Below are positions 32,606 through 41,585 of a DNA stretch of 64,000 nt, in pieces (position 1 is the first letter of the stretch; each line of letters begins with the position of its first letter). Source of the DNA: Gp1-AA122 sp036378535 (GTDB lineage: Bacteria; Acidobacteriota; Terriglobia; Terriglobales; Acidobacteriaceae); the NCBI GenBank assembly GCA_036378535.1, contig DASUWH010000079.1, forward strand, positions 65,270-129,269, given 5' to 3'. The notes below the pieces were generated by a model. The model was not told the DNA's origin. It saw only the letters and a program-made list of their open reading frames with translations, and ran no database searches. A program made the translations under genes and the position numbers.

Positions 32606-33445
32606 TTACTGTTCAAAATTGACCTCTTTTTTCTCATTCCCGCGGATTACCTCGATCGTGTAAGGGCTGGGCCGAGCGGGGGCGGGCGTCGGAACAATAT
32701 GTTTAACCTTGGTCGGAACGCGGGCCGGAGCCGCGGCCACGGGTATACCCCCGTTATAGAGACCGGCGTTGCGCACCGACGCTATTTTTTCCTGACCTGT
32801 GTCTAATATGTTTCGAAGGCTAAGCTGGATGCGCCCTTCCTGGCTTGCTAGCGCCAGTTTCTGAGCATCTTCCGGCGAGACCAGCAGGGTGATAACGGCT
32901 GAGGTTTGTGGCTCCCCCGCCGCATTTCGCTCCAGTTTCTGTCCGGTGGCCAACACCGCCACGTTCTGCAGCACCGTCGTCGTGACCGAATCTCCGCCCG
33001 CTGGAGTGCCCGTCAGGAGCACATCGACGCGCGTGCCGGGCAGGACAAAACCGGCCACCGCAATTACGTCGTTAACCCGGACGGAAACGGCGCGCATCCC
33101 CGGCGGAATCAAGGCTGGCAGCCCAGCCACATCCTTATCCGCCAGTTTGTTGGTCAGGATAAATTCGCCTCTGGAAATCGGTTGCAGGACGCCGCGGCCA
33201 ATCGCCCGTGCCTTCTGATGGATGACGCCGTCGGGCAGACTCTCGGCGGGCCAATTGACGATCTTTAAGTCATGATCTTCCAGTTTGGCGCCGATTTGCA
33301 GATCGTTGGCCGCGACTACCACATCCACCCCGGGCTTGCGTGGCCCAGTCGCGCCCGCTTGCAGGCGTTTGTAGACTATAGAGCTAAACAGTGCGCCCAG
33401 CGCCAAGGCGATCACGCCGATAAACATCAATCGGGTCCGATTCAT
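32606..33445 (-). CDS. cpaB: Flp pilus assembly protein CpaB/RcpC
   Basis: A 279-residue periplasmic SAF-domain protein. One N-terminal membrane anchor (MFIGVIALALGALFSSIVY) precedes an SAF domain (DVVVAANDLQIGAKLEDHDL; GRGVLQPISRGEFILTNKL) and the RcpC/CpaB domain (IPPGMRAVSVRVNDVIAVAG; FVLPGTRVDVLLTG). The C-terminus is a Pro/Ala-rich tail. The ATG at 33443-33445 has AAGGAG 4 bp upstream; the frame open to 33649 runs through the flp gene and is not used. The gene follows flp by 151 bp. Confidence 0.93.
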   Translation of the reverse strand: MNRTRLMFIGVIALALGALFSSIVYKRLQAGATGPRKPGVDVVVAANDLQIGAKLEDHDLKIVNWPAESLPDGVIHQKARAIGRGVLQPISRGEFILTNKLADKDVAGLPALIPPGMRAVSVRVNDVIAVAGFVLPGTRVDVLLTGTPAGGDSVTTTVLQNVAVLATGQKLERNAAGEPQTSAVITLLVSPEDAQKLALASQEGRIQLSLRNILDTGQEKIASVRNAGLYNGGIPVAAAPARVPTKVKHIVPTPAPARPSPYTIEVIRGNEKKEVNFEQ

Positions 33446-33596
33446 TACGCTCCTTAATAAAACTGTGGACTTGTGCAAAAGCCAAGCCACGCGCAAATTG
33501 TTGGCAGGCGACGGGGAACTTGGCGGGATGCTGCTGGCTCGTGATGATGACTCATGAAAAACGGAGGAACCACAGCTAATCTGCACCCACCGAGAA

Positions 33597-33758
33597 CTAC
33601 TGGATCGAACTGGCGACGTTCGAAAACACGGTATTTGCGTTACTTCCAATCAACCGAATCGTACCCACGACAATGACCAGAATGACGGCCAACATCACCG
33701 CGTATTCAGCGATGTCCTGGCCTTCCTCTCCTCGTAAGAGCTTGTCGATCAATCGCAC
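33597..33758 (-). CDS. flp: Flp/Fap pilin component
   Basis: A 53-residue Flp pilin. A GTG start at 33756-33758 is set by a strong AGGAGG 7 bp upstream. The short leader is followed by GEEGQDIAEYAVMLAVILVI. The Gly before the Flp motif (G/xxxxE-Y) is the prepilin-peptidase site, and the EY pair plus hydrophobic stretch is the hallmark of the family. Its position upstream of cpaB heads the Tad operon. It is the only pilin gene seen; the processing peptidase (CpaA/TadV) is not in the window. Confidence 0.9.
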   Translation of the reverse strand: MRLIDKLLRGEEGQDIAEYAVMLAVILVIVVGTIRLIGSNANTVFSNVASSIQ

Positions 33759-33964
33759 GTCGCTACCTCCTCTTCGCTCACAAACAAGATCCGCGCTTCA
33801 TAACCGCATGCGCAGTACTACGCTAACGGCCAGCGAATCGGAACAACTATGCTCGTGTCAGAATACGGACGCGAAGCTGCGTCCAGGTACTCATCATATT
33901 AACCCTAAATCGGCCTGTGTAGGAGCAAAACTGACAAAACGGTTGACAATACATTCAGCCCCAC

Positions 33965-35305
33965 ATGGCTCTCGACATGACGAGTCTTGCCACCAGTTCT
34001 GGGATCGTTCACGCACATCAAGGATCATTCGTGAGAAATCCTAGAGTCGGAATGGTCTTTGCCTTCCTGCTTGCGGTGGCGATGTGGTGGTATGCCGATT
34101 TCATCCTCGTCCCCTACCAGGTTTCCGAGGCGGCCCGGAGTGGTCGTCCTCGCGGCAATCTCTCCGACCTCTATCCCCGCTGGCTGGGAGCCCGTGAGTT
34201 GCTGCTGCGCGGCCGCGACCCCTACAGCCCCGAAGTTACGCGCGAGATCCAGGCTGGATACTACGGCCGTCCACTGGATCGCAGCCTTCCCAATGATCCC
34301 CGGGACCAGCAGGGATTCGCCTATCCCGTGTACGTTGTGTTTCTGCTCGCGCCAGCGATACGCTTTCCCTTCCTCGCCGTGCAACAGGTGTTTCGCTGGC
34401 TTTTGCTCTTTCTGATAGTCGCCTCTGTGCCGCTATGGCTGTCAGCATTGCGTGCGCGCTTTTCCAGGACCGGGATGCTAACCGCGACGGTTTTAGTTCT
34501 GGGCAGTTTTCCGGCCGTGCAGGCGATCAAGCTGCAACAACTGACTGCTGTCGTCTGCTTCCTGCTGGCAGGTTGCGCCGCTGCACTCGCTACGCGTCGC
34601 TACGTCCTCGCTGGATTTTTGTTGGCCTTGGCCACCATCAAACCACAGCTCGCTATACCGTTCGCCGCATGGCTGCTCCTGTGGTCCCTGGGCGACTGGC
34701 GTTCGCGGCAACGGTTGATCTGGAGCTTTGTCGCGGCTATGGCAATCCTCATTGTGGGCGGTGAAGCCGTGCTGCCGGGATGGATAGGAAGCTTCCGTCT
34801 TGCCTCGGTTGCCTACCTTCAATATGCAGGCGGAACCTCGCTGTTGGATCTGGCCCTGACACCAACGTGGGGCCGAGTCTTCTCCACTCTCCTGATCCTC
34901 GTAGTCGGGTATTTTTGCTGGCCATGGCGCCACACCCCGGCTGATACAGAGGGGTTTCACTCGAGCCTGGCTCTGGTCCTGGCCGCAATCCTGGTGGTTA
35001 TTCCCACCTTTGCGCCGTACAACCAACTGCTGCTCATTCCTGCACTGCTCCTGCTCGCCCGGTGGGCGCCGTGCTTGTGGCATGCAGGCGTGGTGCAGCG
35101 CCTCTCTATGGTCCTGGTGGTTCTCGTTATTTTGTTGCCGTGGCTCGCGGCGGCAGCTTTGGATCTCACGTTGCTATTCCTCTCGCGCGAAACCGTAGAG
35201 CGGGCCTGGGCAGTGCCGCTGTGGACCAGTTGGGCAATTCCGTTTCCGGTTCTAGCGGCGCTTGCTTTGGGTGCAAGGCAAGCCGCCAGGCAACAGTCCC
35301 CTTAA
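33965..35305 (+). CDS. GT87-like (DUF2029) polytopic membrane protein
   Basis: A 446-residue inner-membrane protein with about ten hydrophobic segments. The first periplasmic loop contains LYPRWLGARELLLRGRDPYSPEV and GYYGRPLDRSLPNDPRDQQGFAYP, the DUF2029/GT87 pattern of polyprenyl-phosphate mannosyltransferases (DP-x-YSP motif after an acidic or arginine-rich start). The reaction is probably sugar transfer onto an envelope glycan or lipid, but no acceptor is inferable. ATG at 33965 is the first start; M5 is an alternative. It is divergent from the Tad operon, and TTGACA at 33942-33947 is too close to the start to serve as a normal -35. Confidence 0.82.
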   Translation: MALDMTSLATSSGIVHAHQGSFVRNPRVGMVFAFLLAVAMWWYADFILVPYQVSEAARSGRPRGNLSDLYPRWLGARELLLRGRDPYSPEVTREIQAGYYGRPLDRSLPNDPRDQQGFAYPVYVVFLLAPAIRFPFLAVQQVFRWLLLFLIVASVPLWLSALRARFSRTGMLTATVLVLGSFPAVQAIKLQQLTAVVCFLLAGCAAALATRRYVLAGFLLALATIKPQLAIPFAAWLLLWSLGDWRSRQRLIWSFVAAMAILIVGGEAVLPGWIGSFRLASVAYLQYAGGTSLLDLALTPTWGRVFSTLLILVVGYFCWPWRHTPADTEGFHSSLALVLAAILVVIPTFAPYNQLLLIPALLLLARWAPCLWHAGVVQRLSMVLVVLVILLPWLAAAALDLTLLFLSRETVERAWAVPLWTSWAIPFPVLAALALGARQAARQQSP

Positions 35306-35403
35306 CCGTGAACCCGCTCTGGTAAAGCAATAAGATGACTTACTTGCAAAGGCAAGACTCGACAGGTTACGCTTCTGCACTCGTTCCCGTGTTGGGAGGC
35401 GAC

Positions 35404-35745
35404 ATGGCCTTGAAGATGGAAAGCAAAACGATCGGCGGAGTCACAGTGGTGCGCTGCATCGGCCGCATTATTTTTGGCGACGAAGCCGCGGCGCTACGCT
35501 CCACCCTGAAGGATATTCTTTCTACCAGCAAGAAAGTCCTGCTGGATCTGTCGGAAGTGAACTATATCGACAGCGGTGGGCTGGGAACACTGGTTGGAGT
35601 GTATTCGTCGGCCCGGTCTGCCGGCGCCGACATTAAACTCACCGGGCTCAGCCAGCGCGTCCGTGACGTACTCCAGATCACTAAGCTGGTCACGGTATTT
35701 GAAGTCTACGATTCTGAACAGAAGGCTCTGGCGGCGTTCCATTAA
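35404..35745 (+). CDS. STAS-domain anti-sigma factor antagonist
   Basis: A 113-residue STAS domain protein of the SpoIIAA/RsbV type. The phosphorylatable Ser57 sits in NYIDSGGLGTLVG, where SpoIIAA-type regulators are phosphorylated. The ATG at 35404 follows GGGAGG by 4 bp; the frame from 35335 is not needed. The gene lies 77 bp before a PP2C phosphatase that would dephosphorylate this Ser, so the pair makes an on-switch for a sigma factor or another target. The kinase is not adjacent. Confidence 0.9.
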   Translation: MALKMESKTIGGVTVVRCIGRIIFGDEAAALRSTLKDILSTSKKVLLDLSEVNYIDSGGLGTLVGVYSSARSAGADIKLTGLSQRVRDVLQITKLVTVFEVYDSEQKALAAFH

Positions 35746-35822
35746 GTGTTCAGAAGTATCGGTTGGGCTGCCTTCCCCAGCGCCGCGCTGTTATCATTCT
35801 TCCGGGAAAGGTTTCCGGTGTC

Positions 35823-37505
35823 ATGGCGATAGGCTCGGCCTCCAATCCAGGTCTGGAGAGAACTTCAGGCGCGTTCCCCTCGCTGATCCTGGTCCAGGCG
35901 CAGGAACAGCGTTCCCTGGTCCTGGATCACAGCCCTTTTTCGATCGGCCGCAAGATCGATAAGGACTTGGTAATTGCCGATCCCCGCGTCTCCCGCGATC
36001 ACGCCCTAATCACCTCCGAGGATGGTGCATTTTACGTCGCCGATCAGGGCAGCAAACACGGCACCTTCGTCAATGGCGAGCGCGTCGAACGCCAGAAGTT
36101 GCAGCGCAACGATCGCCTGGAGTTCGGGGTGCGAGACGGTGCTTACGTTATCTTTCACCCCATCAGCAACACCTCCAACACCGCGCGCGAATTTCTGAGT
36201 CAGATTTCCGGATTGCAAATCTCCACCGACACTACCGATCTGGAAAAGCTGACCATGTTCCTGGACGCCGCCCGCAAATTGAATACCACGGGCGTGCTCG
36301 ACGAGATTCTGGTCACCGTTGCCGACACCACACTCAAGCTTACGCGGGCCGAGCGCGCTTTCGTTTTCCTGAAGACCGAGGATGGCAGTTTGCGGCTGGC
36401 CGCTGGGCGCAATTCCAAAGGGGAAGTACTGATTGACGACACCACCATCTCCCATTCCATTCTCGACGAAGCCCTGCATTCGGCCTCGGAGTTCCTGGTA
36501 ACCGACACCAGCCAGTCGCTCGATCTGGCCGGGCGCCACAGTATCGTGGCCTACGACCTGCGGACGGTGATCTGCATTCCTCTGCGCAAGCCGCAAGTGC
36601 AGGCCCGCCGCGAGGTCACCGCCATTACCGCGCCCGAGCAAATCGGCACTGACATCATCGGAGCTTTGTATGTGGATTCGCGTTTCGCCTCGCGCGACAT
36701 TTCCAGCGTCAGCAACGATATTCTCCGTGCCATAGCCACCGAAGCCGCTCAACTGGTCGAGAACGCGCGCCTGGTGCAGGCCGAGGAAGCGGCTCGACGT
36801 TATCAGCAGGAGTTGGCTATTGCTTCGTCAATCCAGCAACGGCTCATGGAAGTTCACATTCCTGAGGTACCCTTCGCGCGCATGAGCGGACGTAATCTCC
36901 AGTGTAAAGAGATCGGCGGCGATTTCTATGATGCCGTCAGCACCGAAGACCATTTCGCGGTATTCCTGGTGGACGTGTGCGGAAAAGGAGTGTCGGCCGC
37001 TCTGCTGGCCTCCACGCTGCAGGGCATGGTGTATTCGCACCTCGTCGCGCGCATGCCGCTGGCGGAAATCGTAGCGGCCGTGAATCGGTTTTTCACCCAG
37101 AAGCACCTCGGCGAGAAGTACGCCACCATGGTGATCGCCCGCATCAACCGCAGCGGTGAACTGGAATTCGTGAATTGTGGCCATGTCCCCCCTCTCGTGG
37201 TTTCGAACCACAAGGTCATGCGGCCCGAGGCCGGCAATCTGCCCGTCGGCCTGCTGGCCGATGCCACTTATGAAAGTTCTCACCTGCAACTACAGCAGGG
37301 AGATCGTCTGCTGCTGGTGACAGACGGAGTTACGGAAGCAGAAAATGCCCGCGGAGATTTTTACGAGAACGAGCGGCTGGAAGCGACTGCCGCTCAGAGT
37401 TCCTCTCTGGACGAAATCTTAGCCTCGCTCGCGAAATTCTGCGGCGGTACTCCCTTGAACGACGACTGCACCGTGGTCGAGCTTGTCTATACTGGTCTGA
37501 CCTGA
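35823..37505 (+). CDS. FHA-GAF-PP2C (SpoIIE/RsbU-type) serine phosphatase
   Basis: A 560-residue cytoplasmic protein. An N-terminal FHA domain (about 20-112: FSIGRKIDKDLVI, RVSRDH, GSKHGTFVNGERV) binds phosphothreonine; a GAF domain follows (about 155-320), then a coiled-coil linker (QAEEAARRYQQELAIASSIQQ) and a PP2C-type domain (about 345-558) with CKEIGGDFYDAV, FVNCGHVPPL and LVTDGVTEAEN. Several metal-ligand Asp residues are in place. The ATG at 35823 is chosen over a TTG at 35763. The likely substrate is the STAS protein upstream. The FHA domain makes the phosphatase responsive to Ser/Thr kinase signalling. Confidence 0.92.
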   Translation: MAIGSASNPGLERTSGAFPSLILVQAQEQRSLVLDHSPFSIGRKIDKDLVIADPRVSRDHALITSEDGAFYVADQGSKHGTFVNGERVERQKLQRNDRLEFGVRDGAYVIFHPISNTSNTAREFLSQISGLQISTDTTDLEKLTMFLDAARKLNTTGVLDEILVTVADTTLKLTRAERAFVFLKTEDGSLRLAAGRNSKGEVLIDDTTISHSILDEALHSASEFLVTDTSQSLDLAGRHSIVAYDLRTVICIPLRKPQVQARREVTAITAPEQIGTDIIGALYVDSRFASRDISSVSNDILRAIATEAAQLVENARLVQAEEAARRYQQELAIASSIQQRLMEVHIPEVPFARMSGRNLQCKEIGGDFYDAVSTEDHFAVFLVDVCGKGVSAALLASTLQGMVYSHLVARMPLAEIVAAVNRFFTQKHLGEKYATMVIARINRSGELEFVNCGHVPPLVVSNHKVMRPEAGNLPVGLLADATYESSHLQLQQGDRLLLVTDGVTEAENARGDFYENERLEATAAQSSSLDEILASLAKFCGGTPLNDDCTVVELVYTGLT

Positions 37506-37525
37506 TTCCCGAGGCCTATCTAGCC

Positions 37526-39352
37526 ATGCATTCTGCATCAGCGGGTCAAGGCATTTCTGCACTCCACGACCAAGCCATTTACAACCGCTTCCTTTTGCTG
37601 GTTGCCGGACTAGGCGGACTACTCTATGGCGTGGACGTCGGCATTATCGCCGGGGCCTTGCCTTACCTGGAAGCAACGTCAGGACTGAATGCGGGCCAGC
37701 TCTCGATCGTTGTCGCCGCCGTTCTGTTAGGAAGCGTTATCTCCACCCTGTTCGCTGGCCTGCTGGCCGATTGGATCGGGCGCAAGTGGCTGATGTTTTC
37801 CAGCGGCCTGGTCTTTGTCATCAGCATACCCATGATCGCCCTTTCCCACGGCTACGGGCCGCTGGTGCTGGGTCGCCTGCTGCAGGGAGTCAGCGCGGGA
37901 TTGATCGGCGTGGTAGTTCCGCTTTATCTGGCCGAGTGCCTGTCCGCTTCCAGTCGCGGGAAGGGGACAGGAATTTTCCAATGGCTGCTGACGCTGGGCA
38001 TCGTCGCCGCGGCCTTGGTGGGAATGTTTTTCAGCATCCGCGTCGAACAAGTTGCCAGACTCGGTGACGCGGCGAAACTGTTTGCCTTCAAGGACGCGGC
38101 GTGGCGCAGCATTTTCTGGGTCTCGCTGCCGCCGGGTCTCCTGTTCGTCATCGGCAGCGTGATGGTGGCGGAGTCGCCGCGATGGCTATTTCGCCGGGGA
38201 CGAAGAGAGGACGCACTTGCCGCCCTGCTTCGCTCCCGCAGCAACGAGCAGGCCGACTCAGAGATCCGCGAGATGGAGGAGACCGCTGCCGCAGAGAAGG
38301 CAAAAACTTCCACCGGAACGAAGGTCAAGGAATCGCTTCTGCGCCGCAAGTACGTGATCCCTTTCCTGCTGGCCTGCGTCATTCTCGCGTGCAACCAGGC
38401 TACGGGCATCAATTCCATCATTGGCTACAACACCAATATTCTTCTGCAAAGCGGACTCTCCGACCTGCAGGCCCACTGGGGCTACGTCATCTTTACCTTG
38501 CTCAATTTCCTGATGACCATTGGCGGGGTCATGCTGGTGGACCGTAAAGGACGAAAGTTCCTATTGTCGGTCGGCACGGCGGGAATTATCGTGTGCCTCG
38601 TCGGTACAGGAATTTTCTTTCGCGGCACGGAAAAGCAGCGGGTTGATGCTCGTGCTGCCGTGCAATCTATGGTGACGCCCGACCAGAAGCTCACGCTTCT
38701 TTATGGTACAGATGCGGCGTCGTCACTCACACAATCAAGTGGCAAATCCGGAAGCGCCGTTACTGCGGGCGCGACCTCGTTGAGCATTATTTATTCCTAC
38801 GGCGATTTCCGGGCAGCGACCCGGGTAGCGCGCTCCGATGATGTGACCGCCAAGCCCATCGAGATCACTCGCGATAGCTGCGTGCCCGCGAATAAAGTCA
38901 TCGCCTTCTTCTCGAATCCTTTTGGCGACCTCGAGGCGTCAAGATCGGCGCCACTCAAGATAGAGAATGCTTTGATCACGCCCGTGCCTGCGGAAAGAGT
39001 CGGATGGCTGGTCGCCCTGACCCTATTTGTATTTATTTCCTTCTACGCGGTCGGCCCGGGCGTGTGCGTGTGGCTGGCGCTTTCAGAACTCATGCCCACT
39101 CGCATTCGTTCCAACGGCATGAGTATTGCTCTGCTGCTTAACCAGGCGGTTTCGACAACGATTGCCGCTATCTTCCTTCCCACAGTCGGCCGCTACGGCT
39201 ACGCCGCAATGTTTTTTGGATTCGCAGGTTGCACTGTCATTTACTTCCTTACCGCCGCCGTATTTTTGCCTGAGACTAAAGGCAAAACTCTGGAGGAAAT
39301 CGAGGAACACTTCGAAGGCTCAGGCAAGAAAACACGACTGGCAAGTGCCTAG
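37526..39352 (+). CDS. Sugar-porter MFS transporter with a 125-residue periplasmic insertion
   Basis: A 608-residue member of the sugar porter family with the usual 12 helices. Signatures: AGLLADWIGRKWLMFSS after TM2, AECLSASSRGKGTGIFQW after TM4, PESPRWLF-type AESPRWLFRRGRREDA after TM6, NQATGINSIIGYNT in TM7 and PETKGKTLEEIEEHF at the C-terminus. Normal family length is 450-500. The extra residues (about 366-490, encoded 38620-38998) fall between TM9 and TM10, on the predicted periplasmic side. They are Ser/Ala/Thr-rich with few hydrophobic blocks. It starts 20 bp after the phosphatase stop, so the two may be cotranscribed. Confidence 0.92.
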   Translation: MHSASAGQGISALHDQAIYNRFLLLVAGLGGLLYGVDVGIIAGALPYLEATSGLNAGQLSIVVAAVLLGSVISTLFAGLLADWIGRKWLMFSSGLVFVISIPMIALSHGYGPLVLGRLLQGVSAGLIGVVVPLYLAECLSASSRGKGTGIFQWLLTLGIVAAALVGMFFSIRVEQVARLGDAAKLFAFKDAAWRSIFWVSLPPGLLFVIGSVMVAESPRWLFRRGRREDALAALLRSRSNEQADSEIREMEETAAAEKAKTSTGTKVKESLLRRKYVIPFLLACVILACNQATGINSIIGYNTNILLQSGLSDLQAHWGYVIFTLLNFLMTIGGVMLVDRKGRKFLLSVGTAGIIVCLVGTGIFFRGTEKQRVDARAAVQSMVTPDQKLTLLYGTDAASSLTQSSGKSGSAVTAGATSLSIIYSYGDFRAATRVARSDDVTAKPIEITRDSCVPANKVIAFFSNPFGDLEASRSAPLKIENALITPVPAERVGWLVALTLFVFISFYAVGPGVCVWLALSELMPTRIRSNGMSIALLLNQAVSTTIAAIFLPTVGRYGYAAMFFGFAGCTVIYFLTAAVFLPETKGKTLEEIEEHFEGSGKKTRLASA

Positions 39353-39458
39353 GCTTTTACCGCTTTCCTGGGCGTCTGCGGCCCAATAGCTTAGTTCAAT
39401 TTTTCTTTCCGTGGCATCCATGTGTGCTGGCATGCAATCTAAGCGCCGAGGCTAACAC

Positions 39459-40493
39459 ATGCAGCGGCGTGCTTTCCTGAAAGGAGCGATCATGGCGGGA
39501 GCGATAGCGGGATTCGGCGGGAGCGCTAATTCAGAGCAGCGGAATAACGGCATGCTGTACCGCACCCTGGGGCGGACCGGCCAGCGCGTCTCAGCCCTTG
39601 GCTTGGGCGGGTTTCACATCGGTAACCCCAAGCTTTCCGAAGATGAGAGCATCCGCCTGATTCGCTCTGCCATCGATGGCGGGATCACCTTCATGGACAA
39701 TTCGTGGGACTACAACGAGGGCCAAAGCGAAATTCGCATGGGCAAGGCGCTAAAGGATGGCTACCGCGACAAAGTGTTTCTCATGACCAAACTGGACGGG
39801 CGCACAAAGCAGGAAGCTGCTCGTCAGCTCGACACGTCATTGCGGCGGTTGCAGACCGATCACGTTGACCTCATTCAGCATCATGAAATCATTCGTTTCG
39901 AGGATCCCGACCGCGTGTTCGCACAGGACGGCGCTCAGGGGGCGGTGCTGGAAGCACGGAAAGCCGGTAAGGTGCGCTTCATCGGCTTCACCGGACACAA
40001 AGACCCGCACGTCCATCTTTATATGTTGGAAGTAGCCGCCAAACACAATTTCACTTTCGATACCGTGCAGATGCCGCTCAACGTCATGGATGCTCATTTC
40101 CGCAGCTTTGGCCGCATGGTGCTTCCCAAGCTGGTGGAGCAGCAAATCGGTGTGCTCGGCATGAAATCTATGGGGGATCAGATCATTCTCAAGAGCGGAG
40201 TTGTAACGCCCCAGGAGTGCCTGCGCTACGCGCTCAGTTTGCCGACATCGGTTGTGATCACCGGGATCGACAGCAGGAAAATTCTTCAGCAGGACCTGGA
40301 TGTGGCCAAAGATTTCAAGCCTCTCACCGAAGAAGAAATGGCCGCGTTGCTCAGCAAGACGAAGCAACTCGCGGAAAGCGGGCAATTCGAGCTGTTTAAG
40401 ACCTCAGCGCATTTCGATTCGACGGCACACCATCCAGAGTGGCTGGGCGGGCAGACTTCCTCGATCACGGACCTGGCAGGTCCGGCGGCATAG
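39459..40493 (+). CDS. Tat-exported aldo/keto reductase
   Basis: A 344-residue (beta/alpha)8 oxidoreductase preceded by a Tat signal (MQRRAFLKGAIMAGAIAG). The catalytic residues are visible in the usual AKR order: Asp/Tyr in ITFMDNSWDYNEGQSEIRMG, Lys in VFLMTKLDG and His in IQHHEI. Cofactor preference and substrate are unknown. It stands 106 bp after the transporter. Export of an AKR is uncommon; the Tat route fits co-export of a folded protein with bound NADP. Confidence 0.9.
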   Translation: MQRRAFLKGAIMAGAIAGFGGSANSEQRNNGMLYRTLGRTGQRVSALGLGGFHIGNPKLSEDESIRLIRSAIDGGITFMDNSWDYNEGQSEIRMGKALKDGYRDKVFLMTKLDGRTKQEAARQLDTSLRRLQTDHVDLIQHHEIIRFEDPDRVFAQDGAQGAVLEARKAGKVRFIGFTGHKDPHVHLYMLEVAAKHNFTFDTVQMPLNVMDAHFRSFGRMVLPKLVEQQIGVLGMKSMGDQIILKSGVVTPQECLRYALSLPTSVVITGIDSRKILQQDLDVAKDFKPLTEEEMAALLSKTKQLAESGQFELFKTSAHFDSTAHHPEWLGGQTSSITDLAGPAA

Positions 40494-40515
40494 GCGGCAG
40501 TTGCGACATCCGGGT

Positions 40516-41505
40516 CTACTTCTCGCGCGCAATCACGAATTCTGGCGCCCAGAGGAGGGCACGCTTGATTTCCGAATCCGAAAACTGGCAGATTGCCTTT
40601 CGCGCTGACTCCGCGTATTCGGCGGCGCGCGCATTGGCGGCGTCCACCGAGCCGTAGCGGCTCAGGATTTCCACGATGTCCGAGTGCGTAACTCCATTGA
40701 AGGCGCGATCCCTCAAAACGGTTTCGATCTTCTTCTTTTCCGCAGGCTGGCAACGCTCGAGCGCATGAATCACAGCCATAGTGACCTTGCCCTCGCGCAG
40801 GTCGCTGGCTACGGGTTTTCCCAGGATACTTTCCGAAGCGGTCAGGTCCAGAACGTCATCGACAATCTGGAAAGCCATCCCCAGATCATGTCCGTATTGC
40901 GCCAGTCGAGCTTCCTGCTCCTGCGTGGCTCCGCCCAGAATTCCGCCCATACGCATGCACACGGAGAACAGACAGGCCGTCTTGCGAAAAATGAGATCAA
41001 AATGTTCTTCCAGCGAGATCAGCTTGCCCAGCTTTTCCATCTGCAGCAGTTCGCCTTCAACCATCTGCTGAGTGAGTTCGATCAGGGTATCCAGAATGCG
41101 AAAATTGCGCTCCTGGACAGCGATCTTGAAGGCTTGCATATACAGCCAGTCGCCGGCGAGAACGCACTTGGAATTTCCCCATTGCGTGTTGGCGGCGGGA
41201 CGCCCGCGGCGGGTCTGGGCCTCGTCGATGATGTCGTCGTGCACCAGCGTAGCGGTGTGAATGATTTCGACCACCGCGCCGAGACGGACCGCGCCGCGTC
41301 CTTCATAGTTCAACAGCTTGGACGAGAGCAGCAACAAGGCAGGGCGAATACGCTTGCCGCCGCCGCCGCGCAGGTATTCACCAATGTCAGTAATGGCGGG
41401 GACATTGGAAACCGTGTCCCGGCCGAACTCGCGCTCGATGGCCGCGAGATCATCGCGCAGCAATTCAAATATTTCTTTGCCGTTAATGGCTGGCTGTGTG
41501 CTCAA
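40516..41505 (-). CDS. Polyprenyl synthetase (trans-isoprenyl diphosphate synthase)
   Basis: Extends allylic diphosphates with isopentenyl diphosphate, probably for quinone side chains or undecaprenyl-type carriers. It is 329 aa with both Asp-rich motifs (LVHDDIIDEAQTRRGRPA near residue 95 and FQIVDDVLDLTASES near 225) and GGGGKRIRPALLLL near residue 55. The residue before the first Asp motif is compatible with medium-chain products; chain length is uncertain. The GTG at 41521-41523 is the edge of a repeat (41521-41578), so the TTG at 41503-41505 with AAGG 7 bp upstream is preferred. A divergent start from YajQ is excluded; both are on the minus strand. Confidence 0.92.
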   Translation of the reverse strand: MSTQPAINGKEIFELLRDDLAAIEREFGRDTVSNVPAITDIGEYLRGGGGKRIRPALLLLSSKLLNYEGRGAVRLGAVVEIIHTATLVHDDIIDEAQTRRGRPAANTQWGNSKCVLAGDWLYMQAFKIAVQERNFRILDTLIELTQQMVEGELLQMEKLGKLISLEEHFDLIFRKTACLFSVCMRMGGILGGATQEQEARLAQYGHDLGMAFQIVDDVLDLTASESILGKPVASDLREGKVTMAVIHALERCQPAEKKKIETVLRDRAFNGVTHSDIVEILSRYGSVDAANARAAEYAESARKAICQFSDSEIKRALLWAPEFVIAREK

Positions 41506-41520
41506 AAGCTTACCTTGCGC

Positions 41521-41578
41521 CACGGAGACGCGGAGTCACGGAGAAAGCGAAAAAATGTATTTCTCCGTGCCTCCGTGG
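41521..41578. repeat. Intergenic palindromic repeat (CACGGAG...CTCCGTG family)
   Basis: Inverted arms, left GAGTCACGGAGAAA (41533-41546) and right TTTCTCCGTGCCTC (41560-41573), with further CACGGAG/CTCCGTG copies outside. This form of repeat is widespread in environmental bacterial genomes. It lies between yajQ and the polyprenyl synthetase and reaches the possible GTG start of the latter. Confidence 0.7.
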
Positions 41579-41585
41579 TGGATGT

